Part shown: positions 1 to 9,231 of the stretch, piece by piece
How the letters are laid out: each line of letters begins with the position of its first letter
Position numbering within the stretch: position 1 is the first letter of the stretch
From: Hormoscilla sp. GM7CHS1pb
GTDB taxonomy: Bacteria > Cyanobacteriota > Cyanobacteriia > Cyanobacteriales > Desertifilaceae
DNA: 64,000 bases
Assembly: GCA_014323675.1 (NCBI GenBank)
Contig: JACONN010000003.1
Coordinates: 620,001-684,000 of the forward strand
Reading direction: 5' to 3'
Made by a program: the position numbers and the translations under genes
Notes under the pieces: generated by a model
The model's database searches: none
Told to the model about the DNA's origin: nothing
The model's input: only the letters and a program-made list of their open reading frames with translations

Positions 1-1234
1 TGGCCATAAACAGAGCAGCAGGCACTCCTTTGCCGGAGACATCGCCCACCGCCACCCAAAGATCGCCTTGGGGTTGTACGTAGACCTCAAAGAAATCGCC
101 ACCCACTTCTCTCGCAGGATAACAGCAGGCTTGCACCTTGACACCTTCAATTTCGGGCCAACTCTGGCGCAACAGACCCATCTGGACCTTGCGAGCCACT
201 TCTAGCTCCAAGCGTAACTGTTGGGCTAACTCCGTGGCCCGCTTGTATAGTTTAGCTTGTGAAAGGGCCAGAGCTGCTTGTCCCACCAGATTTTCTATCA
301 GCTGGATGTCTTCCTTTTCCCAGGGACTGCGATCGGCCCGCGGACTTTCGTTTCCGGAGCACCCACCCATGTTGTGCGCAGGATGCGACACAACCGGGTG
401 GGTGCTCCCGGTTTCGACCGAAAAATCGCCGTATTGGCACAGACTGAGAATAGCGAGAACATCCTTCTGGTAGGTAAGGGGCACTATTAGTTGTTGATAG
501 GGGTTTTTCTCATCCTGGGAGTCCCTGACTTTTGTCTGACCGGTTTCTAGGACTTCTTGCACCAGATCATTGCTCGATTTTACGCCCTGCGGGCGGGAGG
601 TACTATTCTGGTTTGGGTTAGCCTCCTCGTCCGGTGCCTGATAGGAGAAATCTTCTTGGGTCAGGTTGTTTTCCTCTACTGGTCGCAATTGAGCATAGCT
701 AGCATCAAAGTTCGAGCCGATCGTCTCCACGATCGTTTGCAGCATACTACCATAGTCCAGGGATTCTCTGAGCGCACTCATCACCCCATTCATGAGGGAC
801 TCCCGCCGCAGCGAGCGTCCCAATTCGTTCGTTCTTTTCTTGATTACATTGTAGGTTTCAGCCGCCTGTTCCACCACCGCTTTCAGGTCCGTGGGGGTCC
901 AAGGTTTGACTATATACTTAAAAACCTTACCAGCGTTAATCGCATCTACCAAGTCTTCCACATCAGTGTAGCCTGTTAGGAGAATCCGGATCGTATCGGG
1001 AAACTGTTCGACCGTCTTTTCCAAAAATTCGGTACCATTCATTTCCGGCATCCGCTGGTCGGAAATTATGATCGCCATTTCTCCTTGCTGTTCTAGAACC
1101 TCCAAAGCCTTGATGCCACTGTCTGCTCTGTGGACTTGAAACTCTCTTCTAAACGTCCGGTACAGCAAATCCAGGTTGTCGTGCTCGTCGTCAACCACCA
1201 TCAATTTGAGTTTGCGCCCAGATCCCTGACTCAT
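1..1234 (-). CDS. Response regulator-GAF-SpoIIE (PP2C-type) phosphatase, partial
   Basis: Cytoplasmic signalling protein of the RsbU-like class, cut by the window edge. My reverse translation starts at ATG (complement of 1232-1234) with GGAG six bases upstream. It opens with a receiver domain: VVDDEHDN acidic patch, SDQRMPEMNG phosphoacceptor Asp, LTGYTD and the KPW lysine. A GAF-like segment ending in ENLVGQAALALSQ follows, then the start of a SpoIIE phosphatase domain with REVGGDFFE and GDVSGKG metal-binding motifs. Phosphorylation of the receiver probably controls dephosphorylation of a target such as an anti-sigma-factor antagonist; the target is not visible. A hairpin repeat (349-427) lies inside the GAF segment and keeps the frame open, adding about 25 residues. 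Confident in domain content; the C-terminus is outside the window. Confidence 0.88.
   Translation of the reverse strand, partial: MSQGSGRKLKLMVVDDEHDNLDLLYRTFRREFQVHRADSGIKALEVLEQQGEMAIIISDQRMPEMNGTEFLEKTVEQFPDTIRILLTGYTDVEDLVDAINAGKVFKYIVKPWTPTDLKAVVEQAAETYNVIKKRTNELGRSLRRESLMNGVMSALRESLDYGSMLQTIVETIGSNFDASYAQLRPVEENNLTQEDFSYQAPDEEANPNQNSTSRPQGVKSSNDLVQEVLETGQTKVRDSQDEKNPYQQLIVPLTYQKDVLAILSLCQYGDFSVETGSTHPVVSHPAHNMGGCSGNESPRADRSPWEKEDIQLIENLVGQAALALSQAKLYKRATELAQQLRLELEVARKVQMGLLRQSWPEIEGVKVQACCYPAREVGGDFFEVYVQPQGDLWVAVGDVSGKGVPAALFMA
349..427. repeat. Hairpin repeat inserted in frame in a GAF domain
   Basis: GAGCACCCACCC and GGGTGGGTGCTC form the arms, with a second inner pairing TTGTG/CACAA. 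The right flank, ending in CGACCGAAAAATCG, recurs at 10980-11020. The reverse-strand reading frame of the surrounding phosphatase gene passes through without a stop. Confidence 0.8.
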
Positions 1235-1259
1235 GCCGTACTCCACTTAATATTAATTT

Positions 1260-1372
1260 GGCGTTGCACATTTTGGGGATGATGCCCTTTTTTGCACATA
1301 ACTCAAACTGGCTTTTAGTCTAGGTTTAAGACTTCTGCAACTATGCCCATCATCCCATAATTGTGCAACGCC
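1260..1372. mobile_element. MITE, 113 bp, with 8-bp target duplication
   Basis: Terminal inverted repeats of about 25 bp begin GGCGTTGCACA and end TGTGCAACGCC, with GGGGATGATG/CATCATCCC pairing inside. It is flanked by a perfect direct repeat ATTAATTT at 1252-1259 and 1373-1380, the mark of a transposition event. It encodes nothing. A diverged second copy is at 61065-61176. The parent transposase is not in the window; an 8-bp duplication fits several IS families, so no family is assigned. Confidence 0.9.
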
Positions 1373-1466
1373 ATTAATTTAAAGCCAATGGCTTGAGTGT
1401 AAGTCTATTTATACTCTCCTTTCCCCGCCGATCGCGCAGCAGATCCATCCAGGAGACCGCTCGCGT

Positions 1467-1514
1467 GTCTTCTCTCTCGTTCCCACGGCTCTGCCTGGGA
1501 ACGAGAGAGAAGAC
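1467..1514. repeat. Perfect 19-bp-stem hairpin repeat
   Basis: GTCTTCTCTCTCGTTCCCA and its exact reverse complement flank a 10-base loop. The inner GTTCCCA/TGGGAAC hairpin is the unit seen again near 3790, 24780, 50250, 54040, 56460 and 57080. It sits in the 1373-1915 stretch, which holds no recognisable gene apart from the IS110 leader. Confidence 0.85.
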
Positions 1515-1581
1515 ATCGTATTCGCACTACCCAGGAAACATCGACTGGTCAGGGTACACTGCATATTTGCGTCGCCGCCCT

Positions 1582-1604
1582 ATCGCGCAGCGTGGCGCAG
1601 CCAT
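1582..1604 (-). repeat. 26-bp repeat family, short variant
   Basis: Copy of the ATCGCGCAGCGTGGCG...CAGCCAT repeat lacking one C in the GGCGCCAGCC core. The same short variant occurs at 2629, 4205 and 57142. Confidence 0.8.
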
Positions 1605-1915
1605 ACCCTAAAGGGCAGCGCTACAATTCCAAAGCCCGCCTTGTATGTTGGAATAGAGAAGGGACATCAGGGTAGAAAGCCATCGACAAGTCCGTAGCCC
1701 GCCATAGGTCATTGAACCTGTCGCGCAGATTGAGACCCCGACGGCGCTAGTGTTTTCACTAAACAACCTCATAAGATCTGGAGTCTCTGTAACACAGATG
1801 AACTCGTATTTACAAGGATGGTTGCTAGTAACACATCTCTACCCTGTACCGGTCTCAATTGATAACATCACCAGTCAATTGCTGATAAGATCACCAGTCA
1901 AGGAAAGGAGGCCAT

Positions 1916-2823
1916 ATGAATCTACCAGCCCTCGGTCTTGACATTGCCAAAGATTTTTTCGATGTGGCTTTGCTGCTGGAGGGCAAGTCAAAGCACAAAA
2001 TCTTCTCTAACACATCAGAAGCAATGGAACAACTTGGTGAGTGGTTGGCTAAGCAGGGGACGGACAAAGTTCATGGTTGCTTAGAGGCAACCGGTCGTTA
2101 TGGCGAAGCTGTCGCTGAATGGTTGTATGAACAAGGACACACAGGAGCGCATTGTCAACCCCGCTTGCATCAAAGCTTTTGGTCAAAGCAAGCTGTCTCG
2201 CAATAAGAATGACATTGGGGACTGTCAACTAATGCGAGCGTATTGTCAACAAAACCAACCTCCAGCCTGGAGTCCATCCCCACCAGAAGTACGGCAACTA
2301 CAAGCATTGATTCGACAACCAATCGTCAGTGCAAAATCTACGCCAGACTGAAGTTAACCGGCTCAACTCCTTGATTAAGCTTGATTGTGTTGTGCAGTTG
2401 TTAGAACAGCACATTGCTTTTCTTGATGAGCAGATTGAGCAAATCAAACAGCTCCTTACTGATACTCATCAGAACTTGAAGGAGCCGCCGGAGTTGCTCT
2501 TGTCGATTCCCGGTGTAGGTGAACTGACGGCAGCTAAACTGCTAGCGGAAGAGATTGGCACTTACGAGAGTGTTCGTCAAGTATCCGCCCATGCTGGAGT
2601 CACACCAAGGCAGCAGATTTCTGGCTCTATGGCTGCGCCACGCTGCGCGATCGGTGCGAGGCAAAACACGTCTGTGTAAGACTGGTAATGCTCAGCTTCG
2701 TAAGGCATTGTATATGCCAGCTATGTCAGCACGACGTTTTAACCCGGTGATTAAGGCGTTTTGCGATCGCCTGCTAGAAAGGGGCAAGGCGGGCGCGAGC
2801 CATTATTTGTGCGGCCATGCATA
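1916..2823 (+). pseudogene. IS110-family transposase, frameshifted and repeat-disrupted
   Basis: The reconstructed protein has the DEDD-type N-terminus (ALGLDIAKDFFDVALL, LEATGRYGEAVAEWL) and the C-terminal transposase domain (LLSIPGVGELTAAKLLAE, RQVSAHAGVTPRQQISGS, TGNAQLRKALYMPAM), all as in IS110 recombinases, which act with a bridge RNA. The frame changes near 2150 and again near 2310. A copy of the 26-bp repeat family at 2629-2653 splits the conserved ISGS...GKTRLCKTGNA segment. An AGGAGG-type ribosome site (AAAGGAGG at 1904-1911) precedes the ATG. The element is therefore dead. The 1740-1915 leader may hold the bridge-RNA remnant, which I cannot delimit. Confidence 0.88.
2629..2653 (+). 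repeat. 26-bp repeat family, short variant, inside IS110
   Basis: Reads ATGGCTGCGCCACGCTGCG followed by CGATCG. It sits in the transposase gene between codons for SGS and the conserved GKTRLCKTGNAQ segment, so it arrived after the IS. Confidence 0.85.
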
Positions 2824-2938
2824 AGCTCTTATGTCTGGCCTACGGGGTCTTGAGGTCGGGAAAACCTTTTGACGCCGACTATGCAAAAAAATTCTCGCTA
2901 CCCCTTGACATTCGCCCATAGGATCTGCGCGGGCTAGA

Positions 2939-2961
2939 TTACAAAAGTGAGATGCACCCAC
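2939..2961. repeat. Solo ISKra4-type terminal repeat
   Basis: ATTACAAAAGTGAGATGCACCC is the inverted form of the GGGTGCATCYCA end that borders the ISKra4 element at 15624-17070. It lies just downstream of the response regulator stop. Confidence 0.6.
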
Positions 2962-2964
2962 CGG

Positions 2965-3696
2965 TCATCCTACTAAGCCACTGCGTAGAGCTCGCACCGC
3001 TGCTTGGGTGCGGTCATCAGCACAGAGCTTGTTGAGAATATTCCGGACGTGGGTTTTGACTGTCCCTACAGTAATATACAGCCGATCGGAGATCGCGGCA
3101 TTACTGCATCCTGCCACAATTAGTTCTAGCACTTGCAATTCCCTTTCTGTCAGGGGGGCTGTTTGCAGCAGCTGGCTTAATTCGGGTGATTTCCTCACCT
3201 GAATAGCTTGTGGCCGTGCTGCACCACCGAACCCTGCTGAACGTCTACTTGTCGAATTGTTGCGTGCTTGCTGTAGCACTATCCTGGCGATCGTCGGGTC
3301 CACCCAACTGTTGCCTTCTTGGGTAACGATTAGGGCCTCGATCAACTTTTCTAGGTTGATATCCTTCATGCAGTACGAGTCGGCACCGGCTGCAAATGCT
3401 GCTAGCACCGTCTCATTATTGTCCTGCATGGTTAAAATCAAGACTTTTTGTTTGGACTCTCTTGATGCCGATCCGTTCTTCTTCAGCCAGCGAGTCACCT
3501 CTATTCCATCTATGTCTGGCAAGCCTATATCGACTATGGCGATATCTGGCTTAATGTCGGTCGCCAACTCCAGACCGTCCTGGCCATTAGCTGCTTCGCC
3601 TATTACTTTTACCTCGTGCCGCTGTTGAAATGCAGTCCGCAGACCCACGCGAGTCAGGTCATGATCTTCAATCAAGACAACGCTAATTTGGCTCAT
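2965..3696 (-). CDS. NarL/FixJ-family response regulator
   Basis: A 243-residue two-component transcription factor. The receiver domain (residues 1-125) has IEDHD, the phosphoacceptor in VDIGLPDIDG and a KDI lysine. The LuxR-type helix-turn-helix (about 178-240) shows LTERELQVLELIVAGCSNAAISD and GTVKTHVRNILNKL. The two are joined by a Ser/Arg-rich linker. It probably regulates transcription after phosphorylation by an unlinked histidine kinase, since none is adjacent. Together with the phosphatase at 1-1234 it makes a signalling-rich end of the window, but a large gap with a dead IS separates them. Target genes are unknown. Confidence 0.92.
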   Translation of the reverse strand: MSQISVVLIEDHDLTRVGLRTAFQQRHEVKVIGEAANGQDGLELATDIKPDIAIVDIGLPDIDGIEVTRWLKKNGSASRESKQKVLILTMQDNNETVLAAFAAGADSYCMKDINLEKLIEALIVTQEGNSWVDPTIARIVLQQARNNSTSRRSAGFGGAARPQAIQVRKSPELSQLLQTAPLTERELQVLELIVAGCSNAAISDRLYITVGTVKTHVRNILNKLCADDRTQAAVRALRSGLVG

Positions 3697-4276
3697 CGTC
3701 TACTTCCACTACATGATTGATGATAATTTTGTCGCCAGCGTTTCCTAGGAGCTTTCGGTATCCCCTAAAAGCGCTAGTCGTATGTTCCCAGGTAGAGCCG
3801 TGGGAACGTGGGGGGGATACCGAACTCGCACTACCCAGGAGACGCAAAAATTAAAAGTGTAAATTAAAAAATAATTTACCTTCGATCGTTAACAAGAAGC
3901 TATTTGCGAGCGGCTTGCCGCCCAGGATGACTATCTAAAAATTTTCATGCCTTTCTTTCATTGAGTATAACATTACAGATGCAAGAGTGTCATCCTCCTG
4001 TAACTTGACAGGCATGATTAAATATTTATCATATATGTTAAGTTACACGACCCGCTCGGTCGTCTGTGTTGCGTATACGAAGTGTGCTCTGGTTGGAGCG
4101 CTGGCCCAACGCAATCTGCCGCTGCGCGAATGCGACACTGCCGCTGTCTCCTGGGTAGTGCCTCGTTCCCAGGAGACGCCGTTCGCGCAGCGTGGCGCCA
4201 GCCATTCGCGCAGCGTGGCGCAGCCATGCACCGACGGGCTGCCTGTGGACTGTTGACAATGAACGATACTTAGCAA
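3697..4276. repeat. Non-coding stretch with nested hairpin repeats
   Basis: No gene recognised. 3755-3845 is a nested palindrome: an outer GGTATCCCC/GGGGATACC pair encloses an inner GTTCCCAGG...CGTGGGAAC hairpin. Another small hairpin (CTCCTGGG...CCAGGAG) is at 4147-4176. Confidence 0.65.
4182..4227 (-). repeat. Dimer of the 26-bp repeat family
   Basis: A full copy followed immediately by the one-base-shorter variant in the same orientation, sharing a T. The same dimer is present at 57118-57164, so the pair may move as a unit. It lies 50 bp upstream of dprA. Confidence 0.85.
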
Positions 4277-5428
4277 ATGGCAGAAGGTGCATTTTGGTTG
4301 GCCTGGTCGCAAATTAAGGGCATTGGACCGATTCTGCTCTTGCGTCTGCAACGGCATTTTGGCACCCTGGCAGCTGCTTGGCATGCGGATGCTGAGGCTT
4401 TGGGGCAAGTGGAGGGGTTTGGCCCTAAGACGGTGGCCGCAGTGTTGGGGGCGCGAAAGGCGATCGACCCGGAAAAACTCGCCGAAGCGCATTTAAAAGA
4501 CAATCCTCATTTCTGGACTCCTGCTGATGCTGACTATCCTCGCCTGCTGCGGGAAATTCCTAATCCTCCGACCCTGCTTTATTACCGGGGGGTGGTGCGA
4601 CGTGAGGAAAATCAAGGCATGACACTAGCAGTGGCGATCGTCGGGACGCGGGAACCTACTGACTATGGTAAACGTTGGGCTCGCCGCATTAGTCGTACTC
4701 TTGCTCAAAAGGGTTTTACGATCGTTTCTGGCATGGCACAGGGTATTGACAGTGAAGCGCATCGGGGCTGTCTGGAAGCTGGCGGACGGACGATCGCGGT
4801 CTTTGGCACGGGGGTGGATATGATTTATCCGCCTCGAAATCAACAACTGTACGAACAAATTCTCCAGCAGGGGTTGGTGGTCAGCGAGTATCCGGCGGGT
4901 ACTCAACCCGATCGGGCTCACTTTCCCCAACGTAATCGGATTATTGTAGGTTTATGTCGTGCCGTGTTGATCGTGGAAGCGCCTGTGAATTCGGGTGCAT
5001 TGATTAGCGCCCGCTTGGCCAATGATTTTGGGCGAGATGTCTATGTTTTGCCTGGGCGTCTGGACGATCTGAAGTCTCAGGGTTGTTTGGGGCTACTGAG
5101 TAAGGGGGCCCATTTGATTATTAGTGAGGGTTATCTGCTGGAAATGTTGGGTGCCATTCCCCAACTGGATGCTGCACCAGTCTCGACAAAGGAACAGAAT
5201 GCCGAACAGTTGGAGTTGTTTGCGCCTGCGTCTTCTTCACCGACTGTACCTGATTTAGCGCCAGACCTAGCAAAGGTGTTGGAGGCTGTACCGTCAGAGG
5301 CGATATTGTTTGATTTGATTGTCGAACAAGCTGCCATGGATGCTAGTTCTGTTTCTAGTGCTTTGTTGCAGTTGGAGTTGTTGGGTTTGGTGTCCCAACT
5401 GCCTGGTATGCGCTATCAAAGAAGTTAA
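4277..5428 (+). CDS. dprA: DNA-processing protein DprA (Smf)
   Basis: Loads RecA on incoming single-stranded DNA during natural transformation. The 383-residue length is normal. The N-terminus has a helix-hairpin-helix-like segment (IKGIGP, VEGFGPKTVAAVLG), followed by the Rossmann-type DprA core: AIVGTREPTDYGKRWA, GFTIVSGMAQGIDSEAH, VFGTGVDMIYPPRN, FPQRNRIIVGLC and VEAPVNSGALISARLA. The C-terminal 60 residues fit the winged-helix extension. No clear Shine-Dalgarno precedes the ATG, and the upstream region is repeat-rich. The frame is intact. With the comFB-like gene at 35158 it suggests the lineage keeps competence functions. Confidence 0.95.
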   Translation: MAEGAFWLAWSQIKGIGPILLLRLQRHFGTLAAAWHADAEALGQVEGFGPKTVAAVLGARKAIDPEKLAEAHLKDNPHFWTPADADYPRLLREIPNPPTLLYYRGVVRREENQGMTLAVAIVGTREPTDYGKRWARRISRTLAQKGFTIVSGMAQGIDSEAHRGCLEAGGRTIAVFGTGVDMIYPPRNQQLYEQILQQGLVVSEYPAGTQPDRAHFPQRNRIIVGLCRAVLIVEAPVNSGALISARLANDFGRDVYVLPGRLDDLKSQGCLGLLSKGAHLIISEGYLLEMLGAIPQLDAAPVSTKEQNAEQLELFAPASSSPTVPDLAPDLAKVLEAVPSEAILFDLIVEQAAMDASSVSSALLQLELLGLVSQLPGMRYQRS

Positions 5429-5719
5429 CTTATGCTTTCATTTCGTTAACCCCCCGATCCCCCCGCCCGGAACAACACCCAAGGCCAGATAAACTTCCCG
5501 AATTGCGCGACTGCATCACGTTGGGTCCCAGGAAACCCAACGGATACCGCAGCAACGCTGGTTGGGTAAGGGACCTCTCGTGTCCGAGAGTACCGCCCAT
5601 GTGGTATCTCTGGACGCGACAACCCAACCTACGGGGATAAAGACGGATTGACGAAGTAGCATTATTCTTAAATTGTCACCAATGCCCAGCAAGTGATATG
5701 ATAGTGAGTGTCTTAATTT
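5429..5719. repeat. Non-coding stretch with GTTGGGT/ACCCAAC hairpins
   Basis: No gene. The segment 5518-5632 contains several GTTGGGT and ACCCAAC arms and the inner pair CTCTCGTGTCCGAGAG. Related arms recur at 24580-24655. Confidence 0.6.
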
Positions 5720-5740
5720 ATGCTGCAAAGGATTGAGGAA

Positions 5741-6346
5741 ATGAAATATAAGTTATTCACGCCAATACTGACGCTGGTGACGATCGCCCTTGCCCTAGGG
5801 CCCGCCGCTAAACCCAGCGTGGCAAACAGTAAGCAGTTCTTCTGCGGTAGGAGTAAGGGTAAACCGGCAACGATCGTGCGATCGGGACAGGAAAATGCGC
5901 CCATCATTATCTGGGATAATAGTAGCTTAGATGCTTCCCAATGGCCTCCTCTGCGCCGCTGTGAAGAGGTCTCTCGCAGATTTCAAGAGTTCGAGGATCG
6001 GGATTTGCTGGGATACATCAAAACAGGAACGGTAAATCGCTATCCTGTATTATGTGCTGCCAATTACAAAGGGGGTGATTGCCCTAGCACTCAGGTGCTA
6101 ATTACACTCGCTCCCGGGAGTGATGCGGATGAGTATTTGCGATCGCTGCTGAGAACTCGCGATCGCAGTAGAGGAAGGACGTACTTTACAAGCGAAGTGT
6201 TGTTTTACGAAGACAATGGGGTACTCGACGCGGATATGAACGAATTGATCAAGGCAATTAAGAAGGAAAACTCTCAATCAATTGATGGGGGAAGCTATCA
6301 ACCAATTGAACCGGAAAACTCACAAGAATCAAATCGGGTATGGTGA
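5741..6346 (+). CDS. COP23-domain secreted protein
   Basis: A 201-residue exported protein of a cyanobacterial family named after circadian oscillating polypeptide 23. The N-terminus is a signal peptide (MKYKLFTPILTLVTIALAL, then small residues and a likely cleavage after SVAN). The mature part shows the family pattern: FFCGRSKGKPATIVRS, IIIWDNSS, PPLRRCEEVSRRF, TVNRYPVLCAA and STQVLITLAPGSDADEYL, with four spaced cysteines likely to form disulfides. I choose ATG 5741 because AAGGA lies at 5726-5730; ATG 5720 in the same frame has no such site. The C-terminal 25 residues are low complexity. The molecular function of the family is not known. Confidence 0.8.
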   Translation: MKYKLFTPILTLVTIALALGPAAKPSVANSKQFFCGRSKGKPATIVRSGQENAPIIIWDNSSLDASQWPPLRRCEEVSRRFQEFEDRDLLGYIKTGTVNRYPVLCAANYKGGDCPSTQVLITLAPGSDADEYLRSLLRTRDRSRGRTYFTSEVLFYEDNGVLDADMNELIKAIKKENSQSIDGGSYQPIEPENSQESNRVW

Positions 6347-6714
6347 AGAAAGGGGAGCATAGAGATAACGCACCAGGTGGCTATCGCCCCCGCAGATCGC
6401 AAAATATCTAAAAATATAGAGATTCGTGGTCGGTATTAAATCATATCTTGCATCATTCTCGAATAGTCTCATAGCCCGCCGTGGGTTAAAACCCACAGCT
6501 AATAGCTAAAGACCACAAAAGTGGACTAATATACATTCTCAATAAAACTTTCAATCAACCTCATCACCTAATGACCGCCTAGTAACGCGGGGTTTGAACC
6601 ACCTGCAAAGTAGCAGGACAAAAGCTTATCTCATTCATCAAGAATTAGATCGCAAGCCAGTAAATCGTGCAGATAAGAACTCCAGACAGAAACCCAGATT
6701 CACAAGTCGAGACC
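6347..6714. repeat. Non-coding stretch with REP-like hairpins
   Basis: No gene seen. 6470-6525 has the GTGGGTTAAAACCCAC hairpin followed by TAGCTAATAGCTAAAG, a family that recurs at 24000-24190 and 24425-24480. Confidence 0.6.
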
Positions 6715-6866
6715 CTAGCTACCCTGAAGCACTCTAATATTTTCCAAAGCTCTTTTATACCAGAAATAATCAGTGCCATGCAGTTGCCGATAAAGGTCTG
6801 CCGCTTTCCGAAAGTCAGAAATAGCACTTCGCTTATCTCCTAAAATTTTGTAAACAAGACCCCCCT
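6715..6866 (-). pseudogene. C-terminal fragment of a tetratricopeptide-repeat protein
   Basis: Reverse translation gives LVYKILGDKRSAISDFRKAA, then DLYRQLHGTDYFWYKRALEN and IRVLQGS before a stop. That is the typical final repeat of cyanobacterial TPR proteins (LGDKxxAIxDFxKAADLYRQ). No start is available: the upstream side is replaced by a GC-rich hairpin at 6862-6903. It is a relic rather than a gene. Confidence 0.7.
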
Positions 6867-6916
6867 CCCCAACCGCGCCCTCCCAGGCGGAGCCCGGGAA
6901 GGAGAGGAATAAGGCC

Positions 6917-9136
6917 TTACATCATGCCGAAAGATTGCAGGTGCTCATTAATTGCCGAAGCCGTAGTACGAGTGGCATCCTCGCTTACTGCACCCGAGAT
7001 CAAATCCTGATCAGAGAACCCGAGAGCATGGCGCATGAATAAAATGCCATCAGTTAACGCCCCTGCCGTGCCATTGCCATCTACATCTAACATAGTGTCC
7101 CCCATTTCGTCCAAGTAGGTAACAATTTCTGATGTATCGCGAGTGGCACCTTCACTTACAACACCTTCAGTCAAAGTCTCTCCCCTGAACCCGAAGAGAT
7201 AACGTATGGCCACAAGGCCGTCAGTTAACGCATCTATAACTCCATTCCCATCAATGTCCAGTGCAGGTGATGGAGCAGGTGATGGAGCGGGGGAGGTTAA
7301 TGCAATGGAACTGGGGACAAAGTTGCTATTTGCAGGCAGGTCATCTGAGTTGGCACCAAAGTTGATCTGTGTCCCTGAAAACCCTGGTAGCGCTGTGAAG
7401 TTGGCCGTGTAAAGGGTAGGATTAGGACTGTTGGGCCAATTTCCGTTAGCATCTACCCAAGCTTGCAGGATGTATTTGTCTGTGCTGGGGTCGCCGTCCA
7501 AACCCCCGTTGGTAATCGGATCGTCCAAGACTGCACTTATAGGTTGTGCGCCCAAAGGAAAATGCTCGGTCAGACCAGTGACTGGATCAAATGCTACTTG
7601 AGAACTGTCCCAATGCATTTGAAAGACTATTCCTGTGGTGGGAGTTTCCGCAGGTTCAGTAGAGTAGTTGACATCAAAGCTGACACTTGTGTTTGGTTCT
7701 ACTGCTTTGGTCGATTCAGAAGGAGTGACTTTCAGTTGAGTGACTTCTTCTGTAGTTGCCTTCTGAACTTGAACTACATAGATAGCATTAACGCCATTAC
7801 TGGTCAAATCATTGCTGCCATCGCCGTTGATGTCGATGCTGTCCCGGAAACTTCCTGTAGCCCACACATTACCATTGCTGTCGGCGGCTATGTCAACGCC
7901 AACGGCACCATCGCTACCGCCGATCTTTAAGGCCTGAACCAAATTTCCCAAGAGTCGAACTGGGCTACATAGCTATCGATGAAAGAGCTATCGCTAGTCA
8001 AATCATTGTTGCCGTCTCCGTCGAGGTCGATGCTGCCCTGGAACTGTCCTGTAACCCACAGATGATCATTGCTATCGATGGCTATGGCTTCGGTATGGTC
8101 GGCTTCGCCATGCTCACCGATCTTTAAGGCCTTGACGAAATCACCATTGCTCGAGAACTTGGCTACATATTCATCAATGGGAAAAGGATAATCTTTTGAG
8201 CCATCGGTCAAATCATTGGTGCCGTCTCCGTCGATGTCGATGTTGCCCTGAAACTGTCCTTTAACCCACACATCACCCTTGCTGTCGGTGGCTATGTCAA
8301 GGCTGTAGTCCCGATCGCTACCGCCGATATTTTTGGCAAAGAGCAAAGCCCCCTCCGAGTCGAACTTGGCTACATAGCCATCTCTGCTGCCATTATTACT
8401 GGTCAAATCATTATTGCCGTCTTCGTCGATGTCGATGCTGCCGGAGAAAGAGCCTGTAGTCCACACATGATCATCCTTGTCGATGGCTATGCCATGACCA
8501 ACGTCATCACCGCTACCGCCGATCTGGAAGACGTTGACCAAATCCCCCTCTGAGTCGAACTTGGCGAAATAGCTATCATACTCATCATCGCCATTATTGG
8601 TCAAATCATTTCTCCGTCTTTGTCGATGTCGAGGTGGTAGAAGAAACTTCCTTTAATCCACACATTATCTTTGCTGTCGATGGCTATGCTCTTGCCCGAT
8701 TCAGTATGTGGAGCGTAGATCTCTAAGGCCTGAACAAAGTTCCCCTCCGAGTTGAACTTGGCTAAATAGTTATCCCCGCTACTACTGGTCAAATCATTGG
8801 TGCCGTCTCCGTCGATGTCGATGCTGCCGGAGAAAGTCCTAGAACCCACGCATTACCATTGCTGTCAATGGCTATGCTATTGGCTTCGTCGTAACCAGTA
8901 TTGCCGAAATCATAGGCCCTCACCAAATTCCCTTCAGAGTCGAACTTGGCTACATAGGCATCTTCATAGCCATTAGTGGTTAAATCATCTTCTCCGTCTC
9001 CGTCGAGGTCGATGCTGCCCCGGAACCGTCCTGTAACCCAGACATCACCATTGCGGTCGATGGCTATGTCCTTGACTTCCTCCCCCATATCGCCGCCGAT
9101 CTGGAAGGCAACCTGATCCATTACTGTTGATTCCAT
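6917..9136 (-). pseudogene. SBBP-repeat/dockerin surface protein with three frameshifts
   Basis: A reconstructed product of about 740 residues. Five to six beta-propeller-type repeats of about 55-60 residues each carry IAIDSNGNVWVTGxFxGSID, then IDGDGTNDLTS and AKFDSEGNLV; the DxDxDG segments are likely calcium sites. A cohesin-like beta domain follows, with a PSPAPSPA linker and two dockerin-like DVDGNGxxxALTDG repeats. The reading frame changes near 8838, 8610 and 7948. Comparison with neighbouring repeats shows each is one missing base, two next to A runs. There is no signal peptide at the N-terminus (MESTVMDQVAFQIGG). It would be an extracellular protein. Either recent decay or indel errors would explain the breaks. 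Confidence 0.75.
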
Positions 9137-9231
9137 CTTTTTGAACCTCCTCTTTGGTGAACTCTTCTACCTCTCCCAATCCCCACCCCCCAACCTGTTA
9201 CTATCCTCCCTCGCTTTCCGCTTTATCCGGA

